Origin: an uncultured bacterium
GTDB taxonomy: Bacteria > Bacillota > Clostridia > Lachnospirales > Lachnospiraceae
Assembly (NCBI GenBank): GCA_905215405.1
Contig: CAJMQE010000005.1
Location: 19,059 to 83,058, forward strand
Length of the DNA stretch: 64,000 bases
Reading direction: 5' to 3'
The notes under the pieces are model-generated. The model was not told the DNA's origin. It saw only the letters and a list, made by a program, of their open reading frames with translations, and did not search any database. The position numbers were made by a program, and so were the translations under genes. Each line of letters begins with the position of its first letter. Within the stretch, counting starts at the first letter, position 1. Below are positions 24,121-32,395 of the stretch, in pieces.

Positions 24121-26496
24121 TTATATTTCCATTTCCTCTACCAACATCCGGTATTTCTCCCGAACTTTCTCAACTGCACTAATATAGGAATCCAGTACTC
24201 TGATGCCTCGCATGGCAACATCTTTTCTATCATCCTCACTACTGAATAATCCTTCCGACGCTTTTAATTCTTCCTGTCTTGCGTAATAGGACACAAATTC
24301 CATAACAGACTCTTTGTCGCTGTCTTCTATAATGGCATTTGTCTTATCCAGATACTCTTTCAGTTGTGCATCTGTCAAAGTCCGTGCATCCACTCCATCA
24401 ATAATCGCCTGATACCAGGTCTTTCCCCGTTCAAAATCTGTTTTCAGTCTGTCGCAGACTGGCAGTGTATCAGCAATGATCTTTCTGAACTCTTTCTTTT
24501 GTGTATCCTCAAGAATCAGTTCACATCCTGTTATCTTTTCCGCAAAGTCTATCTGTCCAAATCCATCACAGTATTGTGCAATTGCATCTTTTAATGTCAT
24601 ATTCACTGCCCCATGGATCATTGCACCACCCTCAGTTGCATTGATCACATGAATCTGCTGGTTCTGTGCAATCTTAGTTTCATACCAGTCCCTGTATACA
24701 CGGAAATTCGCATAAGTCAAAATTGGCTTTCCATCGATGCCCTCAATCATTTCATACTGATCTTTTTCTTCTTCGCTGATTCCTTTTTCCGCATACACAA
24801 CAGATGCATGCTTTTTATTATTTGTAAAAGCCAGGTCCTGTCCGATCATAATAATATTCTTAAATCCAATGTATGACGCCATGGCAAATGCAGCATTTGC
24901 AACTGAACCACCGCTGTCAATCTCACCAAGTTTCTTATCGAAAGCTTGAAAAAGACGACTGATATATTTAGTATTTGAATACAGTATATGTCTACTTTTA
25001 TTCTTCTTTAAAATATCGAATGTACTATGCATACAATAGACAATTGGGACTGTATCCGTTCTCTCATCTTCGAACAGAACTCTCTCCTTATCCGGATCGA
25101 TCGTTACGACCAGATCTGGCATAATCTCGTGCTTTAGCAGCATTCTCATGGAAGAATCCACGCCAATGATCAGTGCTTTCCCCTTTGCCTGCTTCAACTG
25201 GTCAATATTTTTATCCAGAGACGGTCCCGCCGCTACGATAATTGCCGGAATATGTTTTCTTTCATTCTCATCAAAGCGCCCCTTCAGTTGTAAAAGAGAG
25301 GAACTATTTTCCACAATCTGCAGGTTACGGATAATGTTACTGATTACATTTTCATTTTTCATAACGATCGTTTGCGCTACCAGCGCCGTGTAATCCAGTT
25401 GTTTTCTGCAAATTGTTACAAAAGCTTTGATCTTGTCCGCATAGAGCACATCATAGACCGGTAGTGCATACAATTTTACCAGTTCCATCGCTGTATATCC
25501 AACCAGTCGGTCAAATGCATCTACAAAAATATCCATATTGATATCATCCACAAAAAGGAAGCATCTCTGATCCCGCAGTATATCGTCCATCCGGTTATAC
25601 AGCATATTCAGTGCAAATATATTGGTATCCGGTTCATATACAATCAGGAGATTTTCTCTTCCTAGTGTTGCAAGTGTCTGACGAATATACTCCACATTAG
25701 AAATACCGCAAACGACAAGAATGCTCTTGTAATTGATATCCCACATGCTCTCTGTCCAGACTTTTGCAGCTTTCTCAGGATCATACTGACTATTCAGCTG
25801 ACACCAGCAATCACCTCTGTGCACTGCTATATTACAGTTTCCATCCATCAGAATGGTATCATCCTCTTCTGTTGCATAGGCATTGCAATAATTTTCAGCA
25901 ATTCTGCGTATTTCTCCACCCTGTGCCTCTTCCAACGCATCCAGATTTCCTCTGTAATACTCTTCATTCAGAATCAAATGCTCCATATTAAATGGGTACT
26001 GTTCTTTTAAAGTTACATCGAGGCATTCTGTATCCGATGCCCCTGTTTGTAATATTTCTGATTGTGAAGATCCTGCTTGTGATGATTCTGCTTGTAATGA
26101 TTCTGCATGTGAAGATCCTACTTTTGATGATTCTGCATGTGAATATCCTACTTGTGATGATTCTCCCTGTGATGATTCTGTTTCGTTTATCTCTATATCT
26201 ATATTGTTCATACTGGTTGCATTCTGTGTAATCGCAATCAGTTTATTTTCGATTTCATATCTGATTATATCAGCCAGTGTAATTACATTTTTCTGTGCAA
26301 ATGCATCCATTAACCGTTTTAACGCTGATACCAGTTCCTGTGCCACCTGTGGCTGGGCAACTCTGCATATTTGCAAAAGGCCGTTACTGATCCCCTGAAA
26401 CTCTGCCCCCAGTGTCTGCAGAGATTTACTATCATTTTGATAAAGCATAGTAGCGATCCTGTCTAACCGACGGATCATTTCTTTTAATTGTTCCAT
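24121..26496 (-). CDS. Maf-type motility accessory factor, flagellin glycosyltransferase (DUF115)
   Basis: 791 residues. Maf proteins attach nonulosonic acids such as pseudaminic, legionaminic or sialic acid to Ser/Thr of flagellin in the cytoplasm before export. The central domain (~residues 390-600) has IIVAAGPSLDKNI, LIIGVDSSMRMLL, VTIDPD and NIIMIGQDLAF, the DUF115 sialyltransferase-like core. Residues ~1-95 and ~600-791 are mostly helical. Between ~105 and ~155 a Ser-rich pentapeptide repeat interrupts the N-terminal region. The gene lies next to hag, in the same direction, after the hag terminator, and faces neuCA, which supplies a fitting CMP donor. Confidence 0.85.
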   Translation of the reverse strand: MEQLKEMIRRLDRIATMLYQNDSKSLQTLGAEFQGISNGLLQICRVAQPQVAQELVSALKRLMDAFAQKNVITLADIIRYEIENKLIAITQNATSMNNIDIEINETESSQGESSQVGYSHAESSKVGSSHAESLQAESSQAGSSQSEILQTGASDTECLDVTLKEQYPFNMEHLILNEEYYRGNLDALEEAQGGEIRRIAENYCNAYATEEDDTILMDGNCNIAVHRGDCWCQLNSQYDPEKAAKVWTESMWDINYKSILVVCGISNVEYIRQTLATLGRENLLIVYEPDTNIFALNMLYNRMDDILRDQRCFLFVDDINMDIFVDAFDRLVGYTAMELVKLYALPVYDVLYADKIKAFVTICRKQLDYTALVAQTIVMKNENVISNIIRNLQIVENSSSLLQLKGRFDENERKHIPAIIVAAGPSLDKNIDQLKQAKGKALIIGVDSSMRMLLKHEIMPDLVVTIDPDKERVLFEDERTDTVPIVYCMHSTFDILKKNKSRHILYSNTKYISRLFQAFDKKLGEIDSGGSVANAAFAMASYIGFKNIIMIGQDLAFTNNKKHASVVYAEKGISEEEKDQYEMIEGIDGKPILTYANFRVYRDWYETKIAQNQQIHVINATEGGAMIHGAVNMTLKDAIAQYCDGFGQIDFAEKITGCELILEDTQKKEFRKIIADTLPVCDRLKTDFERGKTWYQAIIDGVDARTLTDAQLKEYLDKTNAIIEDSDKESVMEFVSYYARQEELKASEGLFSSEDDRKDVAMRGIRVLDSYISAVEKVREKYRMLVEEMEI
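26040..26180 (-). repeat. in-frame 15-bp tandem repeat (~9 units) inside maf
   Basis: Degenerate 15-bp units related to TGTGATGATTCTGCT encode pentapeptides such as ESSQG, ESSQV, ESSKV, GSSHA and GSSQS at Maf residues ~105-154. Copy changes would keep the frame. Confidence 0.9.
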
Positions 26497-26520
26497 ACTG
26501 CCTCCTTCATTTACAATACG

Positions 26521-26549
26521 AAAAAAAGGAGCCGTTTCCGACTCCCTTT
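26521..26549 (-). terminator. rho-independent terminator of hag
   Basis: On the minus strand GGGAGTC and GGCTCC form a stem with loop GGAAAC, followed by T7. It lies 39 bases after the flagellin stop and before the start of maf. Confidence 0.85.
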
Positions 26550-26587
26550 CCTCTGATAGTCATCCTTACAGATTAACTTCTTAGAAA

Positions 26588-27400
26588 TTAACCAAGTAAT
26601 GAAAGAACACCCTGTGTTGACTGATTAGCCTGAGCTAACATTGACTGTCCAGCCTGAGCAAGAATGTTGTTCTTGCTGTATTCAACCATTTCAGATGCCA
26701 TATCAACATCACGGATACGTGATTCAGCAGCTGATGTATTTTCAGATGTTGTCTGAAGGTTGTTGATTGTGTGTTCAAGTCTGTTCTGAAGAGCACCAAG
26801 TGTAGATCTCTGATCTGATACTTTAGTGATAGCAGCCTGAATCTTCTCCATTGCTGAACCAGCAGTTGAGAATGAAGAAACTTTAAGTCCGCTGATACCT
26901 AAGCATCCAGCACTCATCTTACCAACTGAAATTGTGATCTTCTGTCCACTAAGAGCACCAACCTGAAGGTTTTTGCCTGTGAAAGAACCATCTAATAAGT
27001 TCATTGTATTGAACTGTGTTGTAGACTGGATTCTATCGATTTCAGATGTTAACTGATCAACTTCAGCCTGGATAGCGTTCTTATCAGTTGATGTGTTTGT
27101 TTCGTTTGCAGCCTGAGTTGCAAGTTCGTTCATTCTCTGAAGAATTGAGTGTGTTTCGTTAAGAGCACCTTCAGCTGTCTGGATAAGTGAGATACCATCC
27201 TGAGCATTTGAAGTAGCTTTGTTTAAGCCTTTGATCTGGCTTCTCATTTTTTCTGAGATTGAAAGACCAGCAGCATCATCACCAGCTCTGTTAATTCTAT
27301 AACCTGATGATAATTTTTCTGTTGATTTTGACTGTGCACTCTGAACACCGTTTAACTGTCTGCTTGTGTTCATAGCTGAAAGATTGTGTTGTACTACCAT
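26588..27400 (-). CDS. hag: flagellin
   Basis: 270 residues from the ATG at 27400, which follows AAGGAGG at the right distance; a longer frame is not used. The filament subunit is exported by the flagellar type III system. The D0/D1 N-terminus (VVQHNLSAMNTSRQLN, SGYRINRAGDDAAGL) and C-terminus (RDVDMASEMVEYSKNNIL, QANQSTQGVLSLLG) are canonical. The TLR5-contact segment ILQRMNELATQAAN is intact. The variable centre (~130-195) is short, with Ser/Thr that are potential O-glycosylation sites and a single Cys (SAGCLG), unusual for flagellins. It has its own sigma-28 promoter and structured leader. Confidence 0.95.
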   Translation of the reverse strand: MVVQHNLSAMNTSRQLNGVQSAQSKSTEKLSSGYRINRAGDDAAGLSISEKMRSQIKGLNKATSNAQDGISLIQTAEGALNETHSILQRMNELATQAANETNTSTDKNAIQAEVDQLTSEIDRIQSTTQFNTMNLLDGSFTGKNLQVGALSGQKITISVGKMSAGCLGISGLKVSSFSTAGSAMEKIQAAITKVSDQRSTLGALQNRLEHTINNLQTTSENTSAAESRIRDVDMASEMVEYSKNNILAQAGQSMLAQANQSTQGVLSLLG

Positions 27401-27409
27401 AGTATTTTT

Positions 27410-27477
27410 CCTCCTTGGATTATGGAATGGCTTCCCTGCCATTCATGATTGATTGTTCAACAAAGATTTCTTTGTTG
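27410..27477 (-). promoter_or_regulatory. structured hag leader with candidate CsrA sites
   Basis: The ~80-base leader has a 5' hairpin (CAACAAAG/CTTTGTTG, 27458-27477), then AATGGC-AGGGAA-GCCATT (27426-27443), which shows AGGGA in the loop, and the Shine-Dalgarno CAAGGAGG (27410-27416). Two GGA sites, one in a hairpin loop and one in the Shine-Dalgarno, match the arrangement through which CsrA blocks hag translation in B. subtilis. fliW and csrA are 4 kb away. Confidence 0.65.
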
Positions 27478-27486
27478 TTATATTAT

Positions 27487-27513
27487 ATATCGGACTATTT
27501 ATTTGTAACTTTA
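27487..27513 (-). promoter_or_regulatory. sigma-28 promoter of hag
   Basis: On the minus strand TAAA (27510-27513), a 15-base spacer and TCCGATAT (27487-27494) match the flagellar sigma consensus TAAA-N15-GCCGATAA closely. The start falls near 27480, right at the 5' hairpin. Confidence 0.85.
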
Positions 27514-27552
27514 GTCCAATTATAATTTTTTTTGTTATTTTTTGAAATTTTT

Positions 27553-28032
27553 TTAGTTTTTTTGGTCAAGGAACTGTGGCTCATAATCAATCTGATTCAT
27601 AGACTTATAATAATTTGCAGCCACGCCTCTTCCTTTCTTCGCCTGCGTTACCTTTTGCTTCAGATTGCCAAAATGTCTATCTGCAAGCGTCTTATTACGC
27701 AACTCATCCGTCTGGATCTTTACAGATTTTTCTGTAATGAGCGCGATCTGTCTTTTCATCGTTGCAATTTCTGTCGTAAATGCAGCTCTTCTTGTACTTA
27801 AGATCTCTTTGACCCTGTCATAAAGCGCTGAAAAACCATTATCAAGTTTTGTCAGTTCATCGACATAGACAGATTTTGCATCGACATTTTCCTTGAACTT
27901 ATCCAGATCCAGTTTTTCTTCATTCAGAAGTCTGTTCTGGATCGCATTTAATTCAATGATACGATCCAGAACCTGAATCTTTTTGTTCAGGCTTTCTATC
28001 ATAATAGCGATATAATTTTCTGTATTGTTCAT
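27553..28032 (-). CDS. FliT-like flagellar chaperone or coiled-coil protein
   Basis: 159 residues, strongly helical and charged, with no domain I can name with certainty. It follows fliS by 19 bases, the position of fliT in B. subtilis, and by its size and helical heptads (IESLNKKIQVLDRIIELNAIQN) it resembles FlgN/FliT chaperones that guard cap or hook-junction proteins before export. A separate FlgN gene exists at 37400, so FliT is the better guess. The hag promoter begins 40 bases beyond its stop. Confidence 0.5.
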   Translation of the reverse strand: MNNTENYIAIMIESLNKKIQVLDRIIELNAIQNRLLNEEKLDLDKFKENVDAKSVYVDELTKLDNGFSALYDRVKEILSTRRAAFTTEIATMKRQIALITEKSVKIQTDELRNKTLADRHFGNLKQKVTQAKKGRGVAANYYKSMNQIDYEPQFLDQKN

Positions 28033-28051
28033 ACACTAGCACCTGTTCGAA

Positions 28052-28426
28052 TTATTTTCTGGTTGCTTTCATAACATCTTTCCAAGTATCTCTAAGCCCT
28101 CTTAACTGCTCAAGTACCTCTTCTAGAATGTCTTTATCTTTCTTCAGATTAGCCTGTACCATTCTGTCATACACATAATCATAAATATTGTTAAAATCCT
28201 TCGCTACCGGATATTTGTGATTCAGTGTTGACTGAAGTTCCAGAATAATATTTTCAGCTTTAATAATATTGGTATGCGCCTTCTGAGGATTCTGCTGATC
28301 GATTGCCATAATTGCAATATTACAGAACTTAATTGCCCCTTCATATAACATCAGCGTCAACTCAGCTGGTGAAGCCGTTAACACCCTACTATTATTGTAT
28401 TGAGAATATGCTTGTTGATTCAGCAT
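28052..28426 (-). CDS. fliS: flagellin export chaperone FliS
   Basis: 124 residues. FliS binds the flagellin C-terminus and keeps subunits unfolded for export. The N-terminal segment YSQYNNSRVLTASPAELTLM followed by LYEGAIKFCNIA is diagnostic, as is NIIKAENIILELQSTL. It lies between fliD and the fliT-like gene in the standard order, with AGGGAGGT upstream. In B. subtilis FliS also takes part in the FliW-CsrA-Hag circuit by handling free Hag. Confidence 0.92.
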   Translation of the reverse strand: MLNQQAYSQYNNSRVLTASPAELTLMLYEGAIKFCNIAIMAIDQQNPQKAHTNIIKAENIILELQSTLNHKYPVAKDFNNIYDYVYDRMVQANLKKDKDILEEVLEQLRGLRDTWKDVMKATRK

Positions 28427-28542
28427 AATCTTACCTCCCTGTAATCCTATGTATTTCGTTCAAATTCTCTGTAATTATACCCTTTTTCAACTAAAAAGTC
28501 TATTAATCTGGAGTAATTTGTAGAATAAAATCATATATTGTA

Positions 28543-30732
28543 TTAGCCCAGCATACTAGAAAGAGATGAAGTACTGGAGTTCAATTTTGACAGTGCTGAT
28601 TCCATCGCTGTAAACTTATTTCTGTAGTAAGTTTCGTACGTACTGATCTTGTCTTCCCAGTCTGAAATTTTTGTAGTATACTCACTATACTCTTTATCCA
28701 TCTGCTTATCATTATAAACCTTGTAAGCGCTCTTTAATGTAGATGATGTCATTTTATCGCTCAATGCTTTATAGGCTCCGGCTGCGAGCTGTGAAAAGAA
28801 ACTATACACAGTATCAGGATCGTTGGCAATTGCTTCCTTTAACTTGTCTGTATTACTTGATGTATAAGTATCATCAGAATCACCATTGATATGATAACAT
28901 CCTCTTTCATTTTCGGTAGCTGTAAAGTAGTTCAATGTATTTACACCAAAACTACTCATAGAGTAGCTCTTACCGTTAATTGTATAAGACTTTGCCATTG
29001 CTGTCTTTAAAGCAGTAGATACACTTCCAAGTGTCTGATCTCTTCTGAGAAGGGAATCTTTGATCTTGGTTTCCCATTTTTCCACTTCCGTATCCGTCAT
29101 GGCATCTTTCTCATCATCTGTCAATGGTTCATATCCGCTTGAACTTGAAGCATTGTATGCAGTATCAATATCAGTTATCACTGAATTATATTGTTTCAGG
29201 AAATTCTTAATGGTATTATATACACCATCCACATCGGTGTCTGTAGTAATCGTTGTACCTGTTGTATCAACATTCAGTGCTTCGATCGTCAGACCATTGA
29301 TGGAAAAGTTATTCGTATTACTTGTATAACTAGCACCATTTAACTCAATATTTGCATCCTGTCCATTAATTTTAACTGCAGCATTAGATACGCTTGCCAT
29401 CTGGCTGAGTGCATTAGAAGATGCTGTGATCTTATTGCTCATTTCAGACTCGATCGTGCTCTTTAATGTATTGTTATCTGCATCTACTTCAGATTGTGCT
29501 TGAGCATCAAAATTTGTCTGCTCAGACTCTTTTACTGTGTATTTACCATTATTCTCTTCAAAATAAGAACTATATGTATCAATTGTTGTCTGCGCATTAT
29601 TTCTGACTTCTTCGGTAAAATCTTCCTGCGCTTTATTGACTGCTGTAATATTGGTATTTACCTGATCCAATTCTGACTGATAAGAAGTCTTCTCATCATC
29701 TGTAATACTGGAATCTGCCAGTTTGCTTTCCAGCTCTGATTTCCTATCATTTAATGAACTCAGTGTCGTAACATTCTGGTTGTAGTTTTTCATAACTGTC
29801 TGCGCATTATTATACTTACTTGTTATAGAAGATTCTTTTGATGATAGAGAAGTCTTTCTTGAACTGTACTGTGCATCAAAATATGATTTTAATGCTTTAA
29901 CATCATCACTATCCGTACTATTTGCCGTATATCCATTGTCAACAAATGTCTGCCATGCAGATTTGCCTGTTGAAGAATCAACGGTACCATAGCCGCTCCA
30001 TTTTACGTACTCTTTATATTCTGTAGAACCAGCGTCTGGGTTTGCTGCCAGATCAGCTGCTGTAGGAGCGCCTGTCAGCAATCCCATAGCTGCCAATGCT
30101 GAAGAACCATTGCTGCTTGATGCTGCCAGTGAGAAGTCTCCAGCTTTACCAGATGTTTTAGAGTTGATAAAGAATCTCTGATTCTTTGTATCAAAACTTG
30201 CACTGACACCAGCATCCTTAAGTTTTGCGATAAACTGGTCAACCGTTGTCGTATCGGAAATGCTGACATTTTTTGTTGTTGAGCCTATTGTTACTGTAAA
30301 ATTAGCACCTGAAGACAGATCTGTCATTCCTGTCAGATCACTTAACTTCGTTGAGCCTGTCGCTTTCCCATCTGTTGTGGTAGCTGTTGATACAACACCA
30401 CCAGTCAGATAGCCTGAAGATGCAAGCTGACTGACTTTCAGAGTCTGGTTACCACTGACAGCAGATGATGATGCTGATACTTTTGCTGTCTGTGAGTTTG
30501 CGATCGTCGATGTTTTCTTATTGTAACCTGATGTCAGTTTCAATGTTCCGAGCTGCTGTGTATACAGGTTATAAATTTTTGTATTCATGGATTTCCAGGA
30601 ATCCTGTGTCCAGGACAGCTTTGTCTGTGCTTTTACCAGTTTTTGTTTATTATAAGAATATGCGGATACCAACTGTGTAATAATTGATTCGGTATCCAGA
30701 TTTGAACTAAGACCTGATAAACTGATTGCCAT
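28543..30732 (-). CDS. fliD: flagellar filament cap protein FliD
   Basis: 729 residues, longer than the ~500 of B. subtilis FliD. It forms the pentameric cap that guides flagellin folding at the tip. The N-terminal domain begins ISLSGLSSNLDTESIITQLV, and the C-terminal helical domain (FTAMESALSKLNSSTSSLSS) is canonical. The extra length is a long coiled-coil-like insertion at about residues 285-425, rich in Ser, Lys and Asn (SSLNDRKSELESKLADSSIT). It follows flaG by 28 bases with AAGGAGG upstream. Confidence 0.92.
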   Translation of the reverse strand: MAISLSGLSSNLDTESIITQLVSAYSYNKQKLVKAQTKLSWTQDSWKSMNTKIYNLYTQQLGTLKLTSGYNKKTSTIANSQTAKVSASSSAVSGNQTLKVSQLASSGYLTGGVVSTATTTDGKATGSTKLSDLTGMTDLSSGANFTVTIGSTTKNVSISDTTTVDQFIAKLKDAGVSASFDTKNQRFFINSKTSGKAGDFSLAASSSNGSSALAAMGLLTGAPTAADLAANPDAGSTEYKEYVKWSGYGTVDSSTGKSAWQTFVDNGYTANSTDSDDVKALKSYFDAQYSSRKTSLSSKESSITSKYNNAQTVMKNYNQNVTTLSSLNDRKSELESKLADSSITDDEKTSYQSELDQVNTNITAVNKAQEDFTEEVRNNAQTTIDTYSSYFEENNGKYTVKESEQTNFDAQAQSEVDADNNTLKSTIESEMSNKITASSNALSQMASVSNAAVKINGQDANIELNGASYTSNTNNFSINGLTIEALNVDTTGTTITTDTDVDGVYNTIKNFLKQYNSVITDIDTAYNASSSSGYEPLTDDEKDAMTDTEVEKWETKIKDSLLRRDQTLGSVSTALKTAMAKSYTINGKSYSMSSFGVNTLNYFTATENERGCYHINGDSDDTYTSSNTDKLKEAIANDPDTVYSFFSQLAAGAYKALSDKMTSSTLKSAYKVYNDKQMDKEYSEYTTKISDWEDKISTYETYYRNKFTAMESALSKLNSSTSSLSSMLG

Positions 30733-30760
30733 ATTTTTTCCTCCTTATAACCCCAGTACT

Positions 30761-31243
30761 TTATCTCTTCTCATCCACAAGAATACCAGCAATTTCCCAA
30801 GCTTTTTCCAGCATTTCCAAAGCTTTTTCACTTGGTATCTCCTTGATGACCTCCTGAGTGTCTTTATCTTTTATTTTAATAGTTATTCTGTTTGTTGGAT
30901 CATTGTAACCAAATTCGGCTACTGTGTTCCTGTTGATCTTTTTGTTGACCTCTTTCGCTTTTTCCCTGATATTCTGTTCTTTCTCAGTTAACTGATCAAG
31001 TACTTCTGCACTTTTTTCATGTGCCTCTGTCAAGTTTGAAGCGACCTCTGTTGCTGCTGTTTTAGATGACTTTGTGTTTTTTGTCACTGGCAAAGTGCTG
31101 CCAGCGTTCTTTTGTATGGAATCTGTGTTGTCCTGTACAGATCCAGACGTAGCCGTTACTACTGTTTCTGTTCCATTACTGCCATTTCCCAGCTGCGCGG
31201 ATCCGGCAATGTGATTGATAGTTTCGATTGACATAATTTCCAT
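30761..31243 (-). CDS. flaG: FlaG-family flagellar protein
   Basis: 160 residues. The C-terminal ~65 residues carry the FlaG domain (EFGYNDPTNRITIKIKDKDT, EVIKEIPSEKALEMLEKAWE); the N-terminal half is a low-complexity Ser/Thr/Asn linker. FlaG homologues influence filament length and stability. It precedes fliD, as yvyC does in B. subtilis. Two starts compete: the ATG at 31243 lies only 3-4 bases from GGAGG, and the one at 31234 about 12 bases from it. Confidence 0.85.
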   Translation of the reverse strand: MEIMSIETINHIAGSAQLGNGSNGTETVVTATSGSVQDNTDSIQKNAGSTLPVTKNTKSSKTAATEVASNLTEAHEKSAEVLDQLTEKEQNIREKAKEVNKKINRNTVAEFGYNDPTNRITIKIKDKDTQEVIKEIPSEKALEMLEKAWEIAGILVDEKR

Positions 31244-31371
31244 CCACCTCCGTGTGAATCATAAACATATTAAATAGTTTCTTATCCATAAAACATTAAG
31301 GGTATCCTGTAAAATCCATTTGTAAGATGCCCGCTGTCTGCTATTATGCTGTACGATATCTCTCAGTATCT

Positions 31372-31399
31372 ATATCGGTCCCGTCCCCTGAAAAGTTTA
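31372..31399 (-). promoter_or_regulatory. sigma-28-like promoter for flaG-fliD-fliS-fliT
   Basis: On the minus strand TAAA (31396-31399), a 16-base spacer and ACCGATAT (31372-31379); the spacer is one base longer than the consensus. It lies between csrA and flaG, ~125 bases before flaG. Confidence 0.55.
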
Positions 31400-31473
31400 G
31401 ATACTTGTTTGTGTAAGATACCAAAAGACCGTACGTTTATGCCACTGCCTCATATTTATTTTATTCAGCCTGT

Positions 31474-31695
31474 CTACTTCTTAAAAAGATTGTTCAATGC
31501 ACTTGCATCAACAGAATCTGCTGCTGCCTTATTTGCCTCTTTAATCTGTACATATACTTCTTTTCGATAGATTGGCACTGATTTCGGTGCTGTAATTCCA
31601 AGTTTGACCTGTTCGCCTTTTACTTCAATTACTGTAATTTCGATATCATCATTGATAACAATTGCTTCGTCTTTCTTTCTGGATAATGCCAGCAT
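31474..31695 (-). CDS. csrA: carbon storage/translational regulator CsrA
   Basis: 73 residues. CsrA is a dimeric RNA-binding protein that represses hag translation in Gram-positive flagellates. The sequence LALSRKKDEAIVINDDIEIT, then VKLGITAPKSVPIYRKEVY covers the beta strands with the RNA-contacting Leu4 and Arg6 region and the conserved IYREE-like segment (here IYRKE). The start is two bases after the fliW stop, the usual pairing with its protein antagonist. The C-terminal tail (~20 residues) is longer than in E. coli CsrA, as in other Firmicutes. Confidence 0.95.
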   Translation of the reverse strand: MLALSRKKDEAIVINDDIEITVIEVKGEQVKLGITAPKSVPIYRKEVYVQIKEANKAAADSVDASALNNLFKK

Positions 31696-31697
31696 AA

Positions 31698-32159
31698 TTA
31701 TTCACCGCCTTTTTTTGCTTTCTCAAGGATTTCATATATTGGATATTTCACTTTGTAATCATCATTATCTGCAATCAGCTGACATGCTTTCATATTATCT
31801 GTATTGATAATCAAAGGAGCTTTCATGTTACATGTCATCTTTGTAATATCTGCAGGTACTGTCAGTGTAACAAGTACAAGCAGTTCTGCATCTGCAATAT
31901 TTCCCAGTGGTTTCAGCAGTTCATCTTCCACGACCGGATCATATTCTGTCATTATGTTGCCCGGTTCCAGTACTGGTAATGCAAATTCTTTATCTTCCAG
32001 AGACTGTAACCACATAATTGTCTTTTTTTCTGTTTTATCCAGATCAAAAATCAGAGTAAATTTCTTATATTCCGGCAGACCAAGGAGACCTTTTTCAAAT
32101 ATAATAACCTTATCATCTCCGATTTCAATTGTTCCAAACCATTTTGTTTCTACTACCAT
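31698..32159 (-). CDS. fliW: flagellar assembly factor FliW
   Basis: 153 residues from the ATG at 32159, which has GGAGGAACT before it; the frame continues upstream without a site. FliW binds either flagellin or CsrA, releasing CsrA from hag mRNA only when flagellin is being exported. Family segments are TKWFGTIEIGDDKVIIFEKG, LLGLPEYKKF, LDKTEKKTIMWLQSLED and MKACQLIADNDDY. It is translationally linked to csrA and separated from flgL by a terminator. Confidence 0.93.
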   Translation of the reverse strand: MVVETKWFGTIEIGDDKVIIFEKGLLGLPEYKKFTLIFDLDKTEKKTIMWLQSLEDKEFALPVLEPGNIMTEYDPVVEDELLKPLGNIADAELLVLVTLTVPADITKMTCNMKAPLIINTDNMKACQLIADNDDYKVKYPIYEILEKAKKGGE

Positions 32160-32311
32160 AGTTCCTCCATTCCACATGAATGTCACGACTCCCCGCGCAT
32201 CCATGTCTACGTTCTTCCCTGTATGATTTTCTCACACATTTCCTCATTTATACTTCATTATATCATAGAAATCTGTCCTAATTATGTAAGCAAAATTTCC
32301 TAATTTAAGAA

Positions 32312-32343
32312 CAAAAGCGGATTTTAAATTAAATCCGCTTTTG
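32312..32343 (-). terminator. terminator between flgL and fliW
   Basis: CAAAAGCGGATTT (32312-32324) pairs with AAATCCGCTTTTG (32331-32343). It ends the flgM-flgL transcript, at least partly, so fliW-csrA may also have its own promoter in 32160-32311, though I could not define one. Confidence 0.7.
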
Positions 32344-32395
32344 CATCCTATGTTTTGTAATACAAGTCTCATCCGTGAGACTGTTTTCTTTCATT

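Noticed and set aside
23937..24182. Plus-strand frame of 81 codons with 16-residue hydrophobic repeats (VLFTIPSIVPFRF type)
   Set aside because: It is just the plus-strand reading of the 48-bp array, has no ribosome site, and overlaps the end of maf. The period being a multiple of three makes any frame open in one unit stay open in all.
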